Assembly: GCF_014191495.1 (NCBI RefSeq)
Contig: NZ_JACHWR010000002.1
Coordinates: 1,302,001-1,366,000, forward strand
Length of the DNA stretch: 64,000 bases
Reading direction: 5' to 3'
DNA from: Nocardioides soli
Lineage (GTDB): Bacteria; Actinomycetota; Actinomycetes; Propionibacteriales; Nocardioidaceae
Position 1 is the stretch's first letter, and every line of letters begins with the position of its first letter. Position numbers and translations under genes: made by a program. The notes under the pieces are model-generated. The model was not told the origin of the DNA, made no database searches, and worked only from the letters and a program-made list of their open reading frames with translations. Shown here one piece after another: positions 18,204 to 28,622 of the stretch.

Positions 18204-19394
18204 ATGAACGACCCGACGACCGTCTACCTCGACCACGCGGCGACCACCCCGATGGTGCCGGCGGCCGTCGAGGCGATGACGGCCCACCTGCTCGAGGTCG
18301 GCAACCCGAGTTCGCTGCACGCCTCCGGCCGGCGTGCCCGGCGCATCGTCGAGGAGTCGCGCGAGACGATCGCCCAGGCACTCGACTGCCGGCCGGGCGA
18401 GGTGGTCTTCACCTCCGGCGGCACCGAGGCCGACAACCTGGCGCTCAAGGGCGTCTACTGGGCCCGCCGGACGGCCGCCCCGCGGCGTACCCGCATCCTC
18501 ACGACCGCGATCGAGCACCACGCCGTGCTCGACCCGCTGCACTGGCTGGCACGTGCCGAGGGCGCCGAGGTCGAGCGGCTGCCGGTCGACGGGCACGGGC
18601 GCCTCGACGTGAACGCGCTCCGCAGGTCCGTCGAGCGCGATCCCGGCTCCGTCGCGCTGATCTCGGTGATGTGGGCCAACAACGAGGTCGGCACGCTGCA
18701 GCCGGTCGACGAGGTCGTCGCGATCGCGGCCGAGCACGGCATCCCCGTGCACACCGACGCCGTGCAGGCGATCGGGGCGGTGCCGGTCGCGTTCGCGCGC
18801 TCCGGGGTCGACGCCCTGACGCTCACCGGCCACAAGGTCGGCGGCCCCTTCGGCGTGGGTGCGCTCGTCGTCCGCCGTGAGCTCGCCGTGACGCCGCTGG
18901 TCCACGGCGGCGGCCAGGAGCGCGACATCCGCAGCGGCACCATCGACACGCCCGCGATCGCCGGCTTCGCCGCGGCGGTCGAGCTCGCCGTCAAGCAGCA
19001 GGCCGAGCACGCCGCCCGGGTGTCCGCACTGCGCGACGACCTGGTGCGGCGGGTGATCGAGGTGGTGCCCGACGCGCACCTGCACGGGGCGCCGTTGAGC
19101 CCCGGGGCCACCGGTCGGCTCCCCGGCAACGCCCACCTGGGCTTCCCGGGCTGCGAGGGCGACTCGCTGCTGATGCTGCTCGACGCCCGCGGCATCGAGT
19201 GCTCCACCGGCTCCGCCTGCTCCGCGGGCGTGCCCCAGCCCTCGCACGTGCTGCTCGCGATGGGCTGCGATGACGAGCAGGCGCGGCACTCGCTGCGGTT
19301 CTCCCTCGGACATGCTTCGACGGCCGCCGACGTCGACGCGGTCGTCGAGGCGATCGGCCCCGTGGTCGAACGGGCCCGGGCGGCTCGGCGGTGA
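18204..19394 (+). CDS. Cysteine desulfurase (IscS/NifS family)
   Basis: 396 residues from ATG 18204. A PLP enzyme taking sulfur from cysteine. [19 protein letters not shown] starts the fold, the PLP lysine is in [15 protein letters not shown] (near residue 210), and the persulfide cysteine is in [13 protein letters not shown] (near 333). The gene is followed after 4 bases by mnmA, so its main role is probably sulfur supply for tRNA 2-thiouridine, as in the equivalent mycobacterial pair. A TACTCT -10-like element at 18188 lies close to the start, allowing a very short leader. Confidence 0.95.
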   Translation: MNDPTTVYLDHAATTPMVPAAVEAMTAHLLEVGNPSSLHASGRRARRIVEESRETIAQALDCRPGEVVFTSGGTEADNLALKGVYWARRTAAPRRTRILTTAIEHHAVLDPLHWLARAEGAEVERLPVDGHGRLDVNALRRSVERDPGSVALISVMWANNEVGTLQPVDEVVAIAAEHGIPVHTDAVQAIGAVPVAFARSGVDALTLTGHKVGGPFGVGALVVRRELAVTPLVHGGGQERDIRSGTIDTPAIAGFAAAVELAVKQQAEHAARVSALRDDLVRRVIEVVPDAHLHGAPLSPGATGRLPGNAHLGFPGCEGDSLLMLLDARGIECSTGSACSAGVPQPSHVLLAMGCDDEQARHSLRFSLGHASTAADVDAVVEAIGPVVERARAARR

Positions 19395-19398
19395 TCTG

Positions 19399-20523
19399 AT
19401 GAGGGTCATCGCCGCCATGTCCGGCGGCGTCGACTCCGCCGTCGCCGCGGCCCGCGCGGCCGAGGCCGGCCACGACGTCACCGGCATCCATCTCGCGCTG
19501 TCGCGCAACCCCGCGTCGTACCGCTCCGGCGCCCGCGGCTGCTGCACGATCGAGGACGCCAACGACGCGCGGCGGGCCGCCGACGTCATCGGCATCCCGT
19601 TCTACGTGTGGGACCTCTCCGAGCGCTTCCACGAGGACGTGGTCGAGGACTTCATGGACGAGTACGCCGCCGGGCGGACGCCCAACCCCTGCCTGCGGTG
19701 CAACGAGAAGATCAAGTTCGCCGCCGTGCTCGACCGGGCGCTGGGCCTGGGCTTCGACGCGGTCGCGACCGGCCACTACGCCCAGCTGCGGACGGGTGCG
19801 GACGGGCTGGTCGAGATGCACCGATCGGTCGACCACGGCAAGGACCAGTCCTACGTGCTCGGCGTCCTGGACCAGGAGCAGCTGCGACACTCCCTCTTCC
19901 CGCTCGGCGACTCGACCAAGACCGCCGTGCGGGCCGAGGCGGCGGCTCGGGGGCTGCTGGTGGCCGACAAGCCCGACAGCCACGACATCTGCTTCGTGGC
20001 CGACGGGGACAACGCCGGCTGGCTGCGCGAGAAGCTCGGCGACCGGGCGCCGAACCAGGGCGGCGCCGTCGTCGACGAGTCCGGCGCCGTCGTCGGCACC
20101 CATACGGGGACCTACGCCTTCACCATCGGCCAGCGGCGCGGCCTGCGGCTCGGGCGCCCCGCCCCCGACGGGAAGCCGCGGTTCGTGCTCGACATCGAGC
20201 CGGTCTCGGGCACCGTCACCGTCGGTCCTCGCGAGCGGCTGGCGGTCGACCGGCTGACCGGCATCCGGCCGCGCTGGTGCGGCGCCGCGCCGACCCGGCT
20301 CGCCGGCCCCGGCGTGACCGTGCAGCTGCGTGCCCACGGCGACGAGCACCGCGCCGTCGTGACCGCGACCGACTCCCCGGACGGCCCGGTGGTGGAGGTC
20401 GAGCTGCTCGACCCGGCGTACGGCATCGCGCCCGGCCAGGCGGCCGTGATCTACGACGGCACCCGGGTGGTCGGCTCGGCCACGATCTCGGCCACGGCGC
20501 GGGTGTCGGCGGTGCAGCGGTGA
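19399..20523 (+). CDS. mnmA: tRNA-specific 2-thiouridylase MnmA
   Basis: 374 residues from ATG 19399 ([20 protein letters not shown]); longer readings lie inside the desulfurase gene. Adenylates U34 of Lys, Glu and Gln tRNAs and inserts sulfur from the upstream desulfurase. The PP-loop SGGVDS is at residues 8-13, and the two sulfur-handling cysteines are in NPCLRCNEK and [17 protein letters not shown] is a conserved signature. The stop codon at 20521 lies inside the left arm of a dispersed palindromic repeat, so the last residues may have been altered when the repeat arrived. Confidence 0.96.
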   Translation: MRVIAAMSGGVDSAVAAARAAEAGHDVTGIHLALSRNPASYRSGARGCCTIEDANDARRAADVIGIPFYVWDLSERFHEDVVEDFMDEYAAGRTPNPCLRCNEKIKFAAVLDRALGLGFDAVATGHYAQLRTGADGLVEMHRSVDHGKDQSYVLGVLDQEQLRHSLFPLGDSTKTAVRAEAAARGLLVADKPDSHDICFVADGDNAGWLREKLGDRAPNQGGAVVDESGAVVGTHTGTYAFTIGQRRGLRLGRPAPDGKPRFVLDIEPVSGTVTVGPRERLAVDRLTGIRPRWCGAAPTRLAGPGVTVQLRAHGDEHRAVVTATDSPDGPVVEVELLDPAYGIAPGQAAVIYDGTRVVGSATISATARVSAVQR

Positions 20524-20568
20524 GCAGGCAACCGTCCGCCCGCACCGATCGGTTGCTGGCTCACCGCC
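20517..20568. repeat. Hyphenated palindrome, family A copy 2
   Basis: GCGGTGAGCAGGCAACCGT (20517-20535) faces CGGTTGCTGGCTCACCGC (20550-20567). The left arm contains the mnmA stop codon (TGA 20521-20523). Tandem with the next copy. Confidence 0.8.
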
Positions 20569-20587
20569 CGACGGCGGCTGCGCCGGG

Positions 20588-20640
20588 CAGCGGTGAGCAG
20601 GCAACCGTTTCTGTCGCGCATTCGGTTGCTGGCTCACCGC
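20588..20640. repeat. Hyphenated palindrome, family A copy 3
   Basis: CGGTGAGCAGGCAACCG (20591-20607) faces CGGTTGCTGGCTCACCG (20623-20639). The arms match copy 2 exactly while the 15-base loop differs, so the arms appear to be under selection or recent conversion. Fills the mnmA-to-MetE-like gap. Confidence 0.8.
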
Positions 20641-20662
20641 CGCACGGGACCGGCGGGCAGCC

Positions 20663-21679
20663 ATGGTGATCGCGACCGGCATCGGATCGATGCCCGGCGA
20701 CGACCAGCCTGCGTACGACGAGGCGCTGCGGGTGGTGCTCGGCGAGCTGGCCCCGGATCGGCACGGCCTGCCCCATCTCCCCGAGGTGCCGGGTCGCGGC
20801 GCGATCGCGAGCATGACCGGTCGGGGTCTGGCGGTGCTCGCCGACCTCGACGCCGACCTCCAGCCCGCCGGCTGGCGGCTGACCGGCACCCACGGCCGTT
20901 CCGGGGTCGACCATCGACGGGCGCGCAGCCTGCTCGCGCAGGACCTCGACGCGCTCGAGGAGCAGGCGCAGGGCTACGCGGGCGCGTTCAAGATCCAGGT
21001 CGCCGGCCCGTGGACGCTGGCCACGACCGTGGAGCGGCCGCGCGGCGACAAGCTGCTCGCCGACCACGGTGCCCGGCGCGAGCTCGCGCAAGCGCTCGCG
21101 GAGGGACTGCGCGGCCACGTCGCCGACGTACGCCGCCGGCTGCCGGGCGTCGGCCGGCTCGTCGTCCAGGTGGACGAGCCCGCGCTCGCGGCCGTGCTCG
21201 ACGGCGTGGTGCCGACGGCCTCCGGCTTCCACCGACACCGCACCGTCGACCTTCCCGAGGCGTCCCAGGCGCTCGAATGGGTGCTGGAGGCGATCGCCGA
21301 GACGGACGCCGAGCCGTGGGTGCACTCCTGTGCATCGGGTGTCCCGTGGGCGATGCTCCGCAAGGCCGGCGCCCGGGGACTCTCGGCCGACCTCGCCACG
21401 CTGGCGGCCGCCGACCACGATGCCCTCGCCGAGGCGCTCGAGTCCGGGGAGTCGGTGGCGCTGGGCGTCGTCGCGGCCCTCGACCCGGCGACCAGGCCCA
21501 CCGACGGCCAGCTCACTGAGTCGGTGCTGCGCTGGCTCGACATGCTGGGCCTCGACCCCGACGGGGTGGGGGAGCGGCTGCTGGTCACACCGACCTGCGG
21601 CCTGGCCGGTGCCTCCCCGGGGTGGGCGCGCCGGGCGCTCGCCCTCGCCCGCGCGACGGCGGCCCATGTCGCGGGCTGA
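20663..21679 (+). CDS. MetE-like (B12-independent) methionine synthase family protein
   Basis: 338 residues from ATG 20663. Corresponds to the C-terminal catalytic half of MetE only (full MetE is about 750 residues). IATGIGSMPGDDQPAYDEAL at the start, VQVDEPALAAV, WVHSCASGVPW and LLVTPTCGLAGAS near the end carry the His and Cys positions expected of the Zn site. The mycobacterial equivalent lies in the same gene order before ligA. Short MetE-core proteins may use other methyl donors, possibly corrinoid-bound; that is inference. Confidence 0.82.
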   Translation: MVIATGIGSMPGDDQPAYDEALRVVLGELAPDRHGLPHLPEVPGRGAIASMTGRGLAVLADLDADLQPAGWRLTGTHGRSGVDHRRARSLLAQDLDALEEQAQGYAGAFKIQVAGPWTLATTVERPRGDKLLADHGARRELAQALAEGLRGHVADVRRRLPGVGRLVVQVDEPALAAVLDGVVPTASGFHRHRTVDLPEASQALEWVLEAIAETDAEPWVHSCASGVPWAMLRKAGARGLSADLATLAAADHDALAEALESGESVALGVVAALDPATRPTDGQLTESVLRWLDMLGLDPDGVGERLLVTPTCGLAGASPGWARRALALARATAAHVAG

Positions 21680-21715
21680 CGCATCCGGACCCGGTCGGCG
21701 GGTACCGCTCGGGGC

Positions 21716-22255
21716 ATGAGCGACCTGACGGGGAAGACCGTGGCCATCATCGCGACCGACTTCTTCGAGGAGGCGGAACTGGTCGAGCCGCGCGATGCCC
21801 TGCGCGAGGCGGGAGCGACCGTGCGGATCTACTCCACCGGCACCGACCCGATCCAGGCCGTCGAGGGGGACACGAGGCCCACCCAGCAGGTGGAGGTCGA
21901 CGGCACGCTGGGCGAACTCGACGTCTCGGCCGTCGATGCGGTCGTCGTACCGGGCGGGACCGTGAACGCCGACCGGATCCGCACCGAGGTGCGGGCCCAG
22001 GAGATCGCGAAGCAGGCCGTCGAGGACGGCAAGCCGCTCGCGGTGATCTGCCACGGCCCGTGGCTGCTGGTCTCCTCCGGGCTGGCCCGCGGCAGGCGGC
22101 TGACCAGCTACCACAGCCTCGCCGACGACGTGCGCAACGCCGGCGGCACCTGGATCGACGAGGAGGTCGTCGTCGACGGCAACCTCATCACCAGCCGCGA
22201 CCCCGGCGACCTTCCCGCGTTCATCAAGGCCGTCGAGGACGCGCTCGTCGCCTGA
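21716..22255 (+). CDS. DJ-1/PfpI family protein (type 1 glutamine amidotransferase-like)
   Basis: 179 residues from ATG 21716. VAIIATDFFEEAELVEPRDA begins the flavodoxin-like fold; the nucleophile elbow AVICHGPWLLVSSG gives the catalytic Cys followed by His, and TSYHSLADDVRNAGG matches the YhbO/PfpI pattern. Members act as glyoxalase III, deglycase or stress protein. It ends 64 bases from the convergent efflux gene, with a terminator hairpin between. Confidence 0.9.
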   Translation: MSDLTGKTVAIIATDFFEEAELVEPRDALREAGATVRIYSTGTDPIQAVEGDTRPTQQVEVDGTLGELDVSAVDAVVVPGGTVNADRIRTEVRAQEIAKQAVEDGKPLAVICHGPWLLVSSGLARGRRLTSYHSLADDVRNAGGTWIDEEVVVDGNLITSRDPGDLPAFIKAVEDALVA

Positions 22256-22265
22256 CGCCGCGACG

Positions 22266-22313
22266 GGTCGTCCGCCTCAGCAGGGCGCAGAGACCCTCTC
22301 GAGGCGGACGACC
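22266..22313. terminator. Bidirectional terminator hairpin
   Basis: GGTCGTCCGCCTC (22266-22278) pairs perfectly with GAGGCGGACGACC (22301-22313); the loop holds an inner AGGG/CCCT. It lies between the convergent PfpI and MFS genes and could stop both transcripts, though no long T-run is present. Confidence 0.6.
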
Positions 22314-22319
22314 GTGCTG

Positions 22320-23891
22320 TCAGCCGACGTGGACCGGGGCGCTCTCCGGGCCGTCGGTGGCCAGCTCCTGGTGCTTCACGGTGAGGAAGATCCAGGTCAC
22401 GAGGGAGGCGACCAGCATCAGCCCGGCTCCGAGCAGGAACGCGTCGCTCGCGCCGGCGGTGAAGATCTGGTGCTGGGCGATCGTGAGCTGCTCCGGACTG
22501 ATCGGGACGCCGGCGGTCTGCGCGGCGTTGGTGAGGGTGGCGCCGAGGTCGTCCATGGTCTGCGTGGCGATGGTGCCGAGCAGGGACAGGCCCAGGGCGC
22601 CGCCGACCTGCTGCATGGTGTTCAGCACGCCGGAGCCGATGCCGGTGTCCTCCGTACGCAGGTGATGGACCGCCGTCAGCGTCAGCGGCACGAACGTCAT
22701 GCCCATGCCGAAGGCCATCAGCAGGATGTACGGCAGCAGGTCGGTCACGTAGTCGCCCTGCAGGTCCGCCATCGGGATCGAGGTGTCGTGGGGCAGCCGC
22801 GAGAAGCCGAGCAGCGCGCCCGCGGCCATCAGCGTGCCGATGCCGGCCAGGACCCGCGGGTCGATCCGGTTGATCAGGTTCGACGAGATGCCGGCCGCGA
22901 CCACCAGGCCGATGCAGAACGGCAGGAACGCGACGCCGGCCTTGATCGAGCTGTAGCCCATCACGGTCTGGATGTACTGGCTGAGGTAGAAGAACATCGC
23001 GAACATCGCGGCCGGGGCGAAGAACATCGCCAGGTAGCTCGCCGCCCGGGTGCGGTTGGCGAACACGCGGACCGGCAGCAGCGGGTGCGCGACGCGACGC
23101 TCGAGGAGCAGGAACGTCGTGAGCAGCAGCAGGCCGGCGGCCAGGCTGACGATCGTCCAGGTGTCGCCCCAGCCGTCGGTGCCGGCGCGACTGATGCCGT
23201 AGACGAGGCCGAGCAGGCCGAGGGTGCCGGTGACCGCGCCGGGCAGGTCGAGCTCGCCCGGGTGCGACTCGGACTCCTTGAGGAAGCGCGGCGCGAGCAG
23301 CGCGGTCGCGATGCCGATCGGGGTGTTGATCAGCAGCGTGAGCCGCCAGCCCTCGACGTCGAGGCCGAAGACGCTGTCGAGCCCGGTCAGCCAGCCGCCG
23401 AGCAGCAGGCCGACCGCCGCGCCGACGCCCGACATCGCGGCGTACACGGCGAAGGCGCGGTTGCGTGCGGGGCCGGCGGGGAACGTCGTCGCGATCAGTG
23501 CCAACGCCGCGGGGGAGGCGAGCGCGGCGCCGAGGCCCTGGAGGGCCCGGGCGGCGAGCAGCGTGGCCTCGCTGGTCGCGAGGCCGCCGAGCAGCGAGGC
23601 GATGCCGAAGATGACCAGGCCGATCATGAAGATCCTGCGGCGGCCGTAGAGGTCGCCGAGGCGGCCGCCGAGCAGCAGCAGGCTGCCGAAGGCGAGCGCG
23701 TAGCCGGTGACCACCCAGCGCAGGTTCTCGGGCGCGATGTCGAGGTCGTGCTCGATGAAGGGGAGGGCGATGTTCACGATGGTGCCGTCGAGCACCACCA
23801 TCAGCTGCGCCACCGAGATGAGCACGAGGGCCCACCCCAGGTGGCGACTCTTGTCCGGGGCGGATTGCGCCTCGGTCGTCAGTTCGGTCAT
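22320..23891 (-). CDS. DHA2-family MFS efflux transporter (EmrB/QacA-like)
   Basis: 523 residues from ATG 23891, with AGGAAGAG upstream. About fourteen membrane helices; LMVVLDGTIVNIALPFIEHD is the hallmark helix-1 motif of 14-TM drug:H+ antiporters, and LLLGGRLGDLYGRRRIFMIG is motif A. Likely exports a toxic organic compound. It lies 16 bases downstream of the TetR gene, in one operon with it and under the same palindromic operator, so the TetR protein is its probable repressor. Confidence 0.93.
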   Translation of the reverse strand: MTELTTEAQSAPDKSRHLGWALVLISVAQLMVVLDGTIVNIALPFIEHDLDIAPENLRWVVTGYALAFGSLLLLGGRLGDLYGRRRIFMIGLVIFGIASLLGGLATSEATLLAARALQGLGAALASPAALALIATTFPAGPARNRAFAVYAAMSGVGAAVGLLLGGWLTGLDSVFGLDVEGWRLTLLINTPIGIATALLAPRFLKESESHPGELDLPGAVTGTLGLLGLVYGISRAGTDGWGDTWTIVSLAAGLLLLTTFLLLERRVAHPLLPVRVFANRTRAASYLAMFFAPAAMFAMFFYLSQYIQTVMGYSSIKAGVAFLPFCIGLVVAAGISSNLINRIDPRVLAGIGTLMAAGALLGFSRLPHDTSIPMADLQGDYVTDLLPYILLMAFGMGMTFVPLTLTAVHHLRTEDTGIGSGVLNTMQQVGGALGLSLLGTIATQTMDDLGATLTNAAQTAGVPISPEQLTIAQHQIFTAGASDAFLLGAGLMLVASLVTWIFLTVKHQELATDGPESAPVHVG

Positions 23892-23907
23892 CGCGTTCGG
23901 TCTCTTC

Positions 23908-24525
23908 CTAGTCGGACTCGGGGTGGGAGTCGTGCGGAGTGGCCGGACCGCGGATCGCGGCCGGCAGGATGATCTGGTCGATCACACGAGTGATCACGTC
24001 GGGGTCGGGGAGCTCGCCCATCACGAACATGCGGTGCAGGACGATCCCGGCCAGGGCGGGCTCGAAGAGATCGAGATCGAGGCCGTCCCGCAGCTCGCCG
24101 CGCTCGCGGGCACGTTCCCAGAGCAGGCGCGAGGCCGCGATCTTGGGCCCGACGAAGTCGCGGCGGAAGGCTGCGGCGAAGTCGGCGTCGCGGGAGATGG
24201 CGGTCAGCACGCTCGCGAAGGTGGCCACCGCCTGGGTGTCGGCGAGCCCGCCGATGCCGCAGAACGCCGCCTGCAGGTCGCCGCGGAGCGACCCGGTGTC
24301 GGGCAGCTCCTCGAAGCCCTTCATGTGCTGGAGCGCCTCGATCACGAGGCTGACCTTGTTGGTCCACCGCCGGTAGAGCGTGGCCTTGGACGCCTTGGCC
24401 TGAGCGGCGACGGCGTCCATCGTCAGCCGGTCGTAGCCGGATTCGGCGAGCACCTGGAGGGTCGCGTCGAGGATCTCCTGCTCGCGGTCACCCTCGATGC
24501 GGGGGCGTTCGGTGCGGGGGGTCAT
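23908..24525 (-). CDS. TetR/AcrR-family transcriptional regulator
   Basis: 205 residues from ATG 24525 (GAGGA 8 bases upstream). The N-terminal HTH is evident: EILDATLQVLAESGYDRLTM, then AAQAKASKATLYRRWTNK, the recognition helix. The ligand domain is variable. First gene of a regulator-transporter operon; a 29-bp palindrome 36 bases upstream is its probable operator, so it should autoregulate and control the efflux gene, with the pump substrate or a relative as inducer. Confidence 0.94.
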   Translation of the reverse strand: MTPRTERPRIEGDREQEILDATLQVLAESGYDRLTMDAVAAQAKASKATLYRRWTNKVSLVIEALQHMKGFEELPDTGSLRGDLQAAFCGIGGLADTQAVATFASVLTAISRDADFAAAFRRDFVGPKIAASRLLWERARERGELRDGLDLDLFEPALAGIVLHRMFVMGELPDPDVITRVIDQIILPAAIRGPATPHDSHPESD

Positions 24526-24561
24526 CGCGTGGTCCTCGTGCTGTTCGTCGGTGGTTCACCT

Positions 24562-24590
24562 GGATGAAACGAAACGGTTTCGTTTCATCC
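24562..24590. promoter_or_regulatory. 29-bp palindromic TetR operator
   Basis: GGATGAAACGAAAC, one central G, then GTTTCGTTTCATCC: perfect 14+1+14 dyad. GAAACGAAAC doubling inside each arm suggests two overlapping dimer sites. It covers the predicted transcription start of the TetR-MFS operon. Confidence 0.85.
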
Positions 24591-24595
24591 GGAAC

Positions 24596-26852
<2,257 letters not shown>

Positions 26853-26912
26853 CTGGCGGAGCTTCGGAACCATCTGCCCCGCGTCGCGACCTGCGGTCGG
26901 CCTTGTCGCGTT

Positions 26913-27219
26913 GGTGGTGGCTTCGAGGCTCCTCGCTGGCGCTCGTCGCACCTCAACCACCGTCGCCGAGCACGGTGGTTGAGGAAGGCGCGCTAGCGCC
27001 TGTCTCGAAACCACCCGTCGGTGCGCGGGGCTGTGGTCGGGGCCGGGTCGCGTTGGTCGTGGTGGTTTCGAGACGGTTGCTAGCGCAACCTCCTCAACCA
27101 CCGTCGCCGGGGGTCACGGTGGTTGAGGAAGGCGCGCTGGCGCCTGTCTCGAAACCACCCGCGCCGGGACACGGTGGTTGAGGTGCGAGGGCCGCCAGGC
27201 CCGAGCCTCGAAACCACCC
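26913..27219. repeat. Array of five HNH-associated palindromic units
   Basis: Units at 26913-26962 (minus), 26973-27015 (plus), 27061-27103 (minus), 27117-27159 (plus) and 27172-27219 (plus). Each runs from CGGTGGTTGAGG to TCGAAACCACC; outer GGTGGTT/AACCACC pairing encloses a variable inner stem such as GGCGC-GCTA-GCGCC. Units are 43 to 50 bases, irregularly spaced and in mixed orientation, unlike CRISPR. Together with the inverted repeat at 27224 they fill most of the 490-base gap between ligA and the HNH gene; 26853-26912 and 27268-27342 show nothing more. Confidence 0.85.
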
Positions 27220-27223
27220 TCCA

Positions 27224-27267
27224 CAGGTCACGATCCGGTGTGGAAAGGCGCCCCGGATCGTGACCTG
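27224..27267. promoter_or_regulatory. Perfect 15-bp inverted repeat upstream of the HNH gene
   Basis: CAGGTCACGATCCGG (27224-27238) and its exact complement (27253-27267) around a 14-base spacer, 76 bases before the HNH start. Candidate operator, transcript hairpin or recombination/nicking site. Confidence 0.7.
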
Positions 27268-27342
27268 TTCGTGACCCAGAACCCTGTGGAACAAGGGGAA
27301 TCCGGCCTTCCAGTGTCGGTGGTCGGTGCTTGAGTAGGTGGC

Positions 27343-28587
27343 ATGACAGCACAGGCCACGCCGCGACACCGGGTGTCGACGACGACCGCGCAGATGCGCG
27401 ACCTCGCCGACGCCGTGGCCGATGCGTCGGTGTGGTCCATGGACCCCGCCGAGGCCGGGGCCACGCTGGTCGAGCTGACCCGGCTGGCCGCGCAGGTCGC
27501 CGAACTGCAGGCCCGGGTCGCCGCGCACGCCGACGCGATCCACGTCGGCCAGGACGTGGGTGCCTCGTCGGCGGCGAACTGGCTGGCCCACCAGACCAAG
27601 ACCACCCGTGCGGCCGCGTACGGCGCGGTGCGGCTCGGCCACGACCTCGAGGCCCACGCGTCGACCCGTGAGGCGCTGGCGGCCGGGGAGGTCGACGTCG
27701 AGCGGGCGCGGGTCGTCATCCGGTGGGTCGACCAGCTCCCCACCGACCTCGGCCCCGAGACCCTCGCCAAGGCCGAGGCGCACCTGCTCGCCGAGGCCCG
27801 GTATCACGACGCGAAGGCGTTGGGGCGGCTGGGGCGGCGGCTGTGGGAGGTCATCGCCCCATGCGAGGCCGACGCCCACGAGGCCGAGATCCTGCAACGG
27901 CAGGAGGCGGCCGCGCTGCGGGCCTGCTCGCTGACGATGGTCGACGACGGCGACGGGAAGACTCGGGGCCGGTTCGTGCTGCCGACCTACCACGCCGCCG
28001 CCCTCAAGAAGATGCTGATGGCGCTGGCCGCACCCAAGCACCTGGCGGCCACCCAGGGCCCCGGCATCGAACGCCGACCCGGACCCGAAGCACTCGGCCG
28101 GGCGTTGTGCGAGCTGATCGAGCGCTACCCGGTCGACCGACTCCCGACCACCGGCGGGGTGAACGCCACCGTCGTGGTGGTCATCGACGAAGACACCCTG
28201 ACCGGCCGCCTGGAGAAGGCCGGCGTCCTGGACACCGGCGACCGCATCAGCCCCGCCATGGCACGGCGGCTGGCGTGCGAGGCCGGGATCATTCCCGCCG
28301 TCCTCGGCAGTGCCTCGGTCCCGCTCGACCTCGGGAGACGGAGCCGGTACCACACCGAGCACCAGCGCATCGCCATGTTCCTGCGCGACCGCGGTTGCCG
28401 CGCCGAGGGCTGCGACCGCACCACCGGACTCCACGCCCACCACCAACAGCACTGGACCGACGGCGGCCACACCAACCTCACCGACAGCGCATCCCTCTGC
28501 GCCTGGCACCACACCCTCATCCACGACCCCACCTACCAGACCACCTACCTCCCCACCGGCAAGATCCAGTTCCACCGACGCACGTGA
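27343..28587 (+). CDS. DUF222 HNH endonuclease (13E12 repeat family)
   Basis: 414 residues from ATG 27343. The N-terminal about 300 residues are the DUF222 helical domain ([60 protein letters not shown]). The HNH nuclease is at about 352-393: [20 protein letters not shown], then [18 protein letters not shown], with all metal and zinc ligands in place. Relatives are multicopy in Nocardioides and mycobacteria (REP13E12, used as a prophage attachment locus), but the biological role is unsettled. It is intact and preceded by a five-unit repeat array. Confidence 0.92.
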   Translation: MTAQATPRHRVSTTTAQMRDLADAVADASVWSMDPAEAGATLVELTRLAAQVAELQARVAAHADAIHVGQDVGASSAANWLAHQTKTTRAAAYGAVRLGHDLEAHASTREALAAGEVDVERARVVIRWVDQLPTDLGPETLAKAEAHLLAEARYHDAKALGRLGRRLWEVIAPCEADAHEAEILQRQEAAALRACSLTMVDDGDGKTRGRFVLPTYHAAALKKMLMALAAPKHLAATQGPGIERRPGPEALGRALCELIERYPVDRLPTTGGVNATVVVVIDEDTLTGRLEKAGVLDTGDRISPAMARRLACEAGIIPAVLGSASVPLDLGRRSRYHTEHQRIAMFLRDRGCRAEGCDRTTGLHAHHQQHWTDGGHTNLTDSASLCAWHHTLIHDPTYQTTYLPTGKIQFHRRT

Positions 28588-28599
28588 CGGCCCCGTCAC
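28584..28599. terminator. Short hairpin at the HNH stop codon
   Basis: GTGACG/CGTCAC with a GCCC loop, including the HNH stop codon (TGA 28585-28587) and facing the convergent sigma-fusion gene. Weak bidirectional terminator candidate. Confidence 0.35.
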
Positions 28600-28622
28600 C
28601 GACCGCCTGCGCGAGACGCACC

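Noticed and set aside
26913..27219. CRISPR array
   Set aside because: Units are palindromic, in mixed orientation, of unequal length and irregular spacing, and no cas genes are near.
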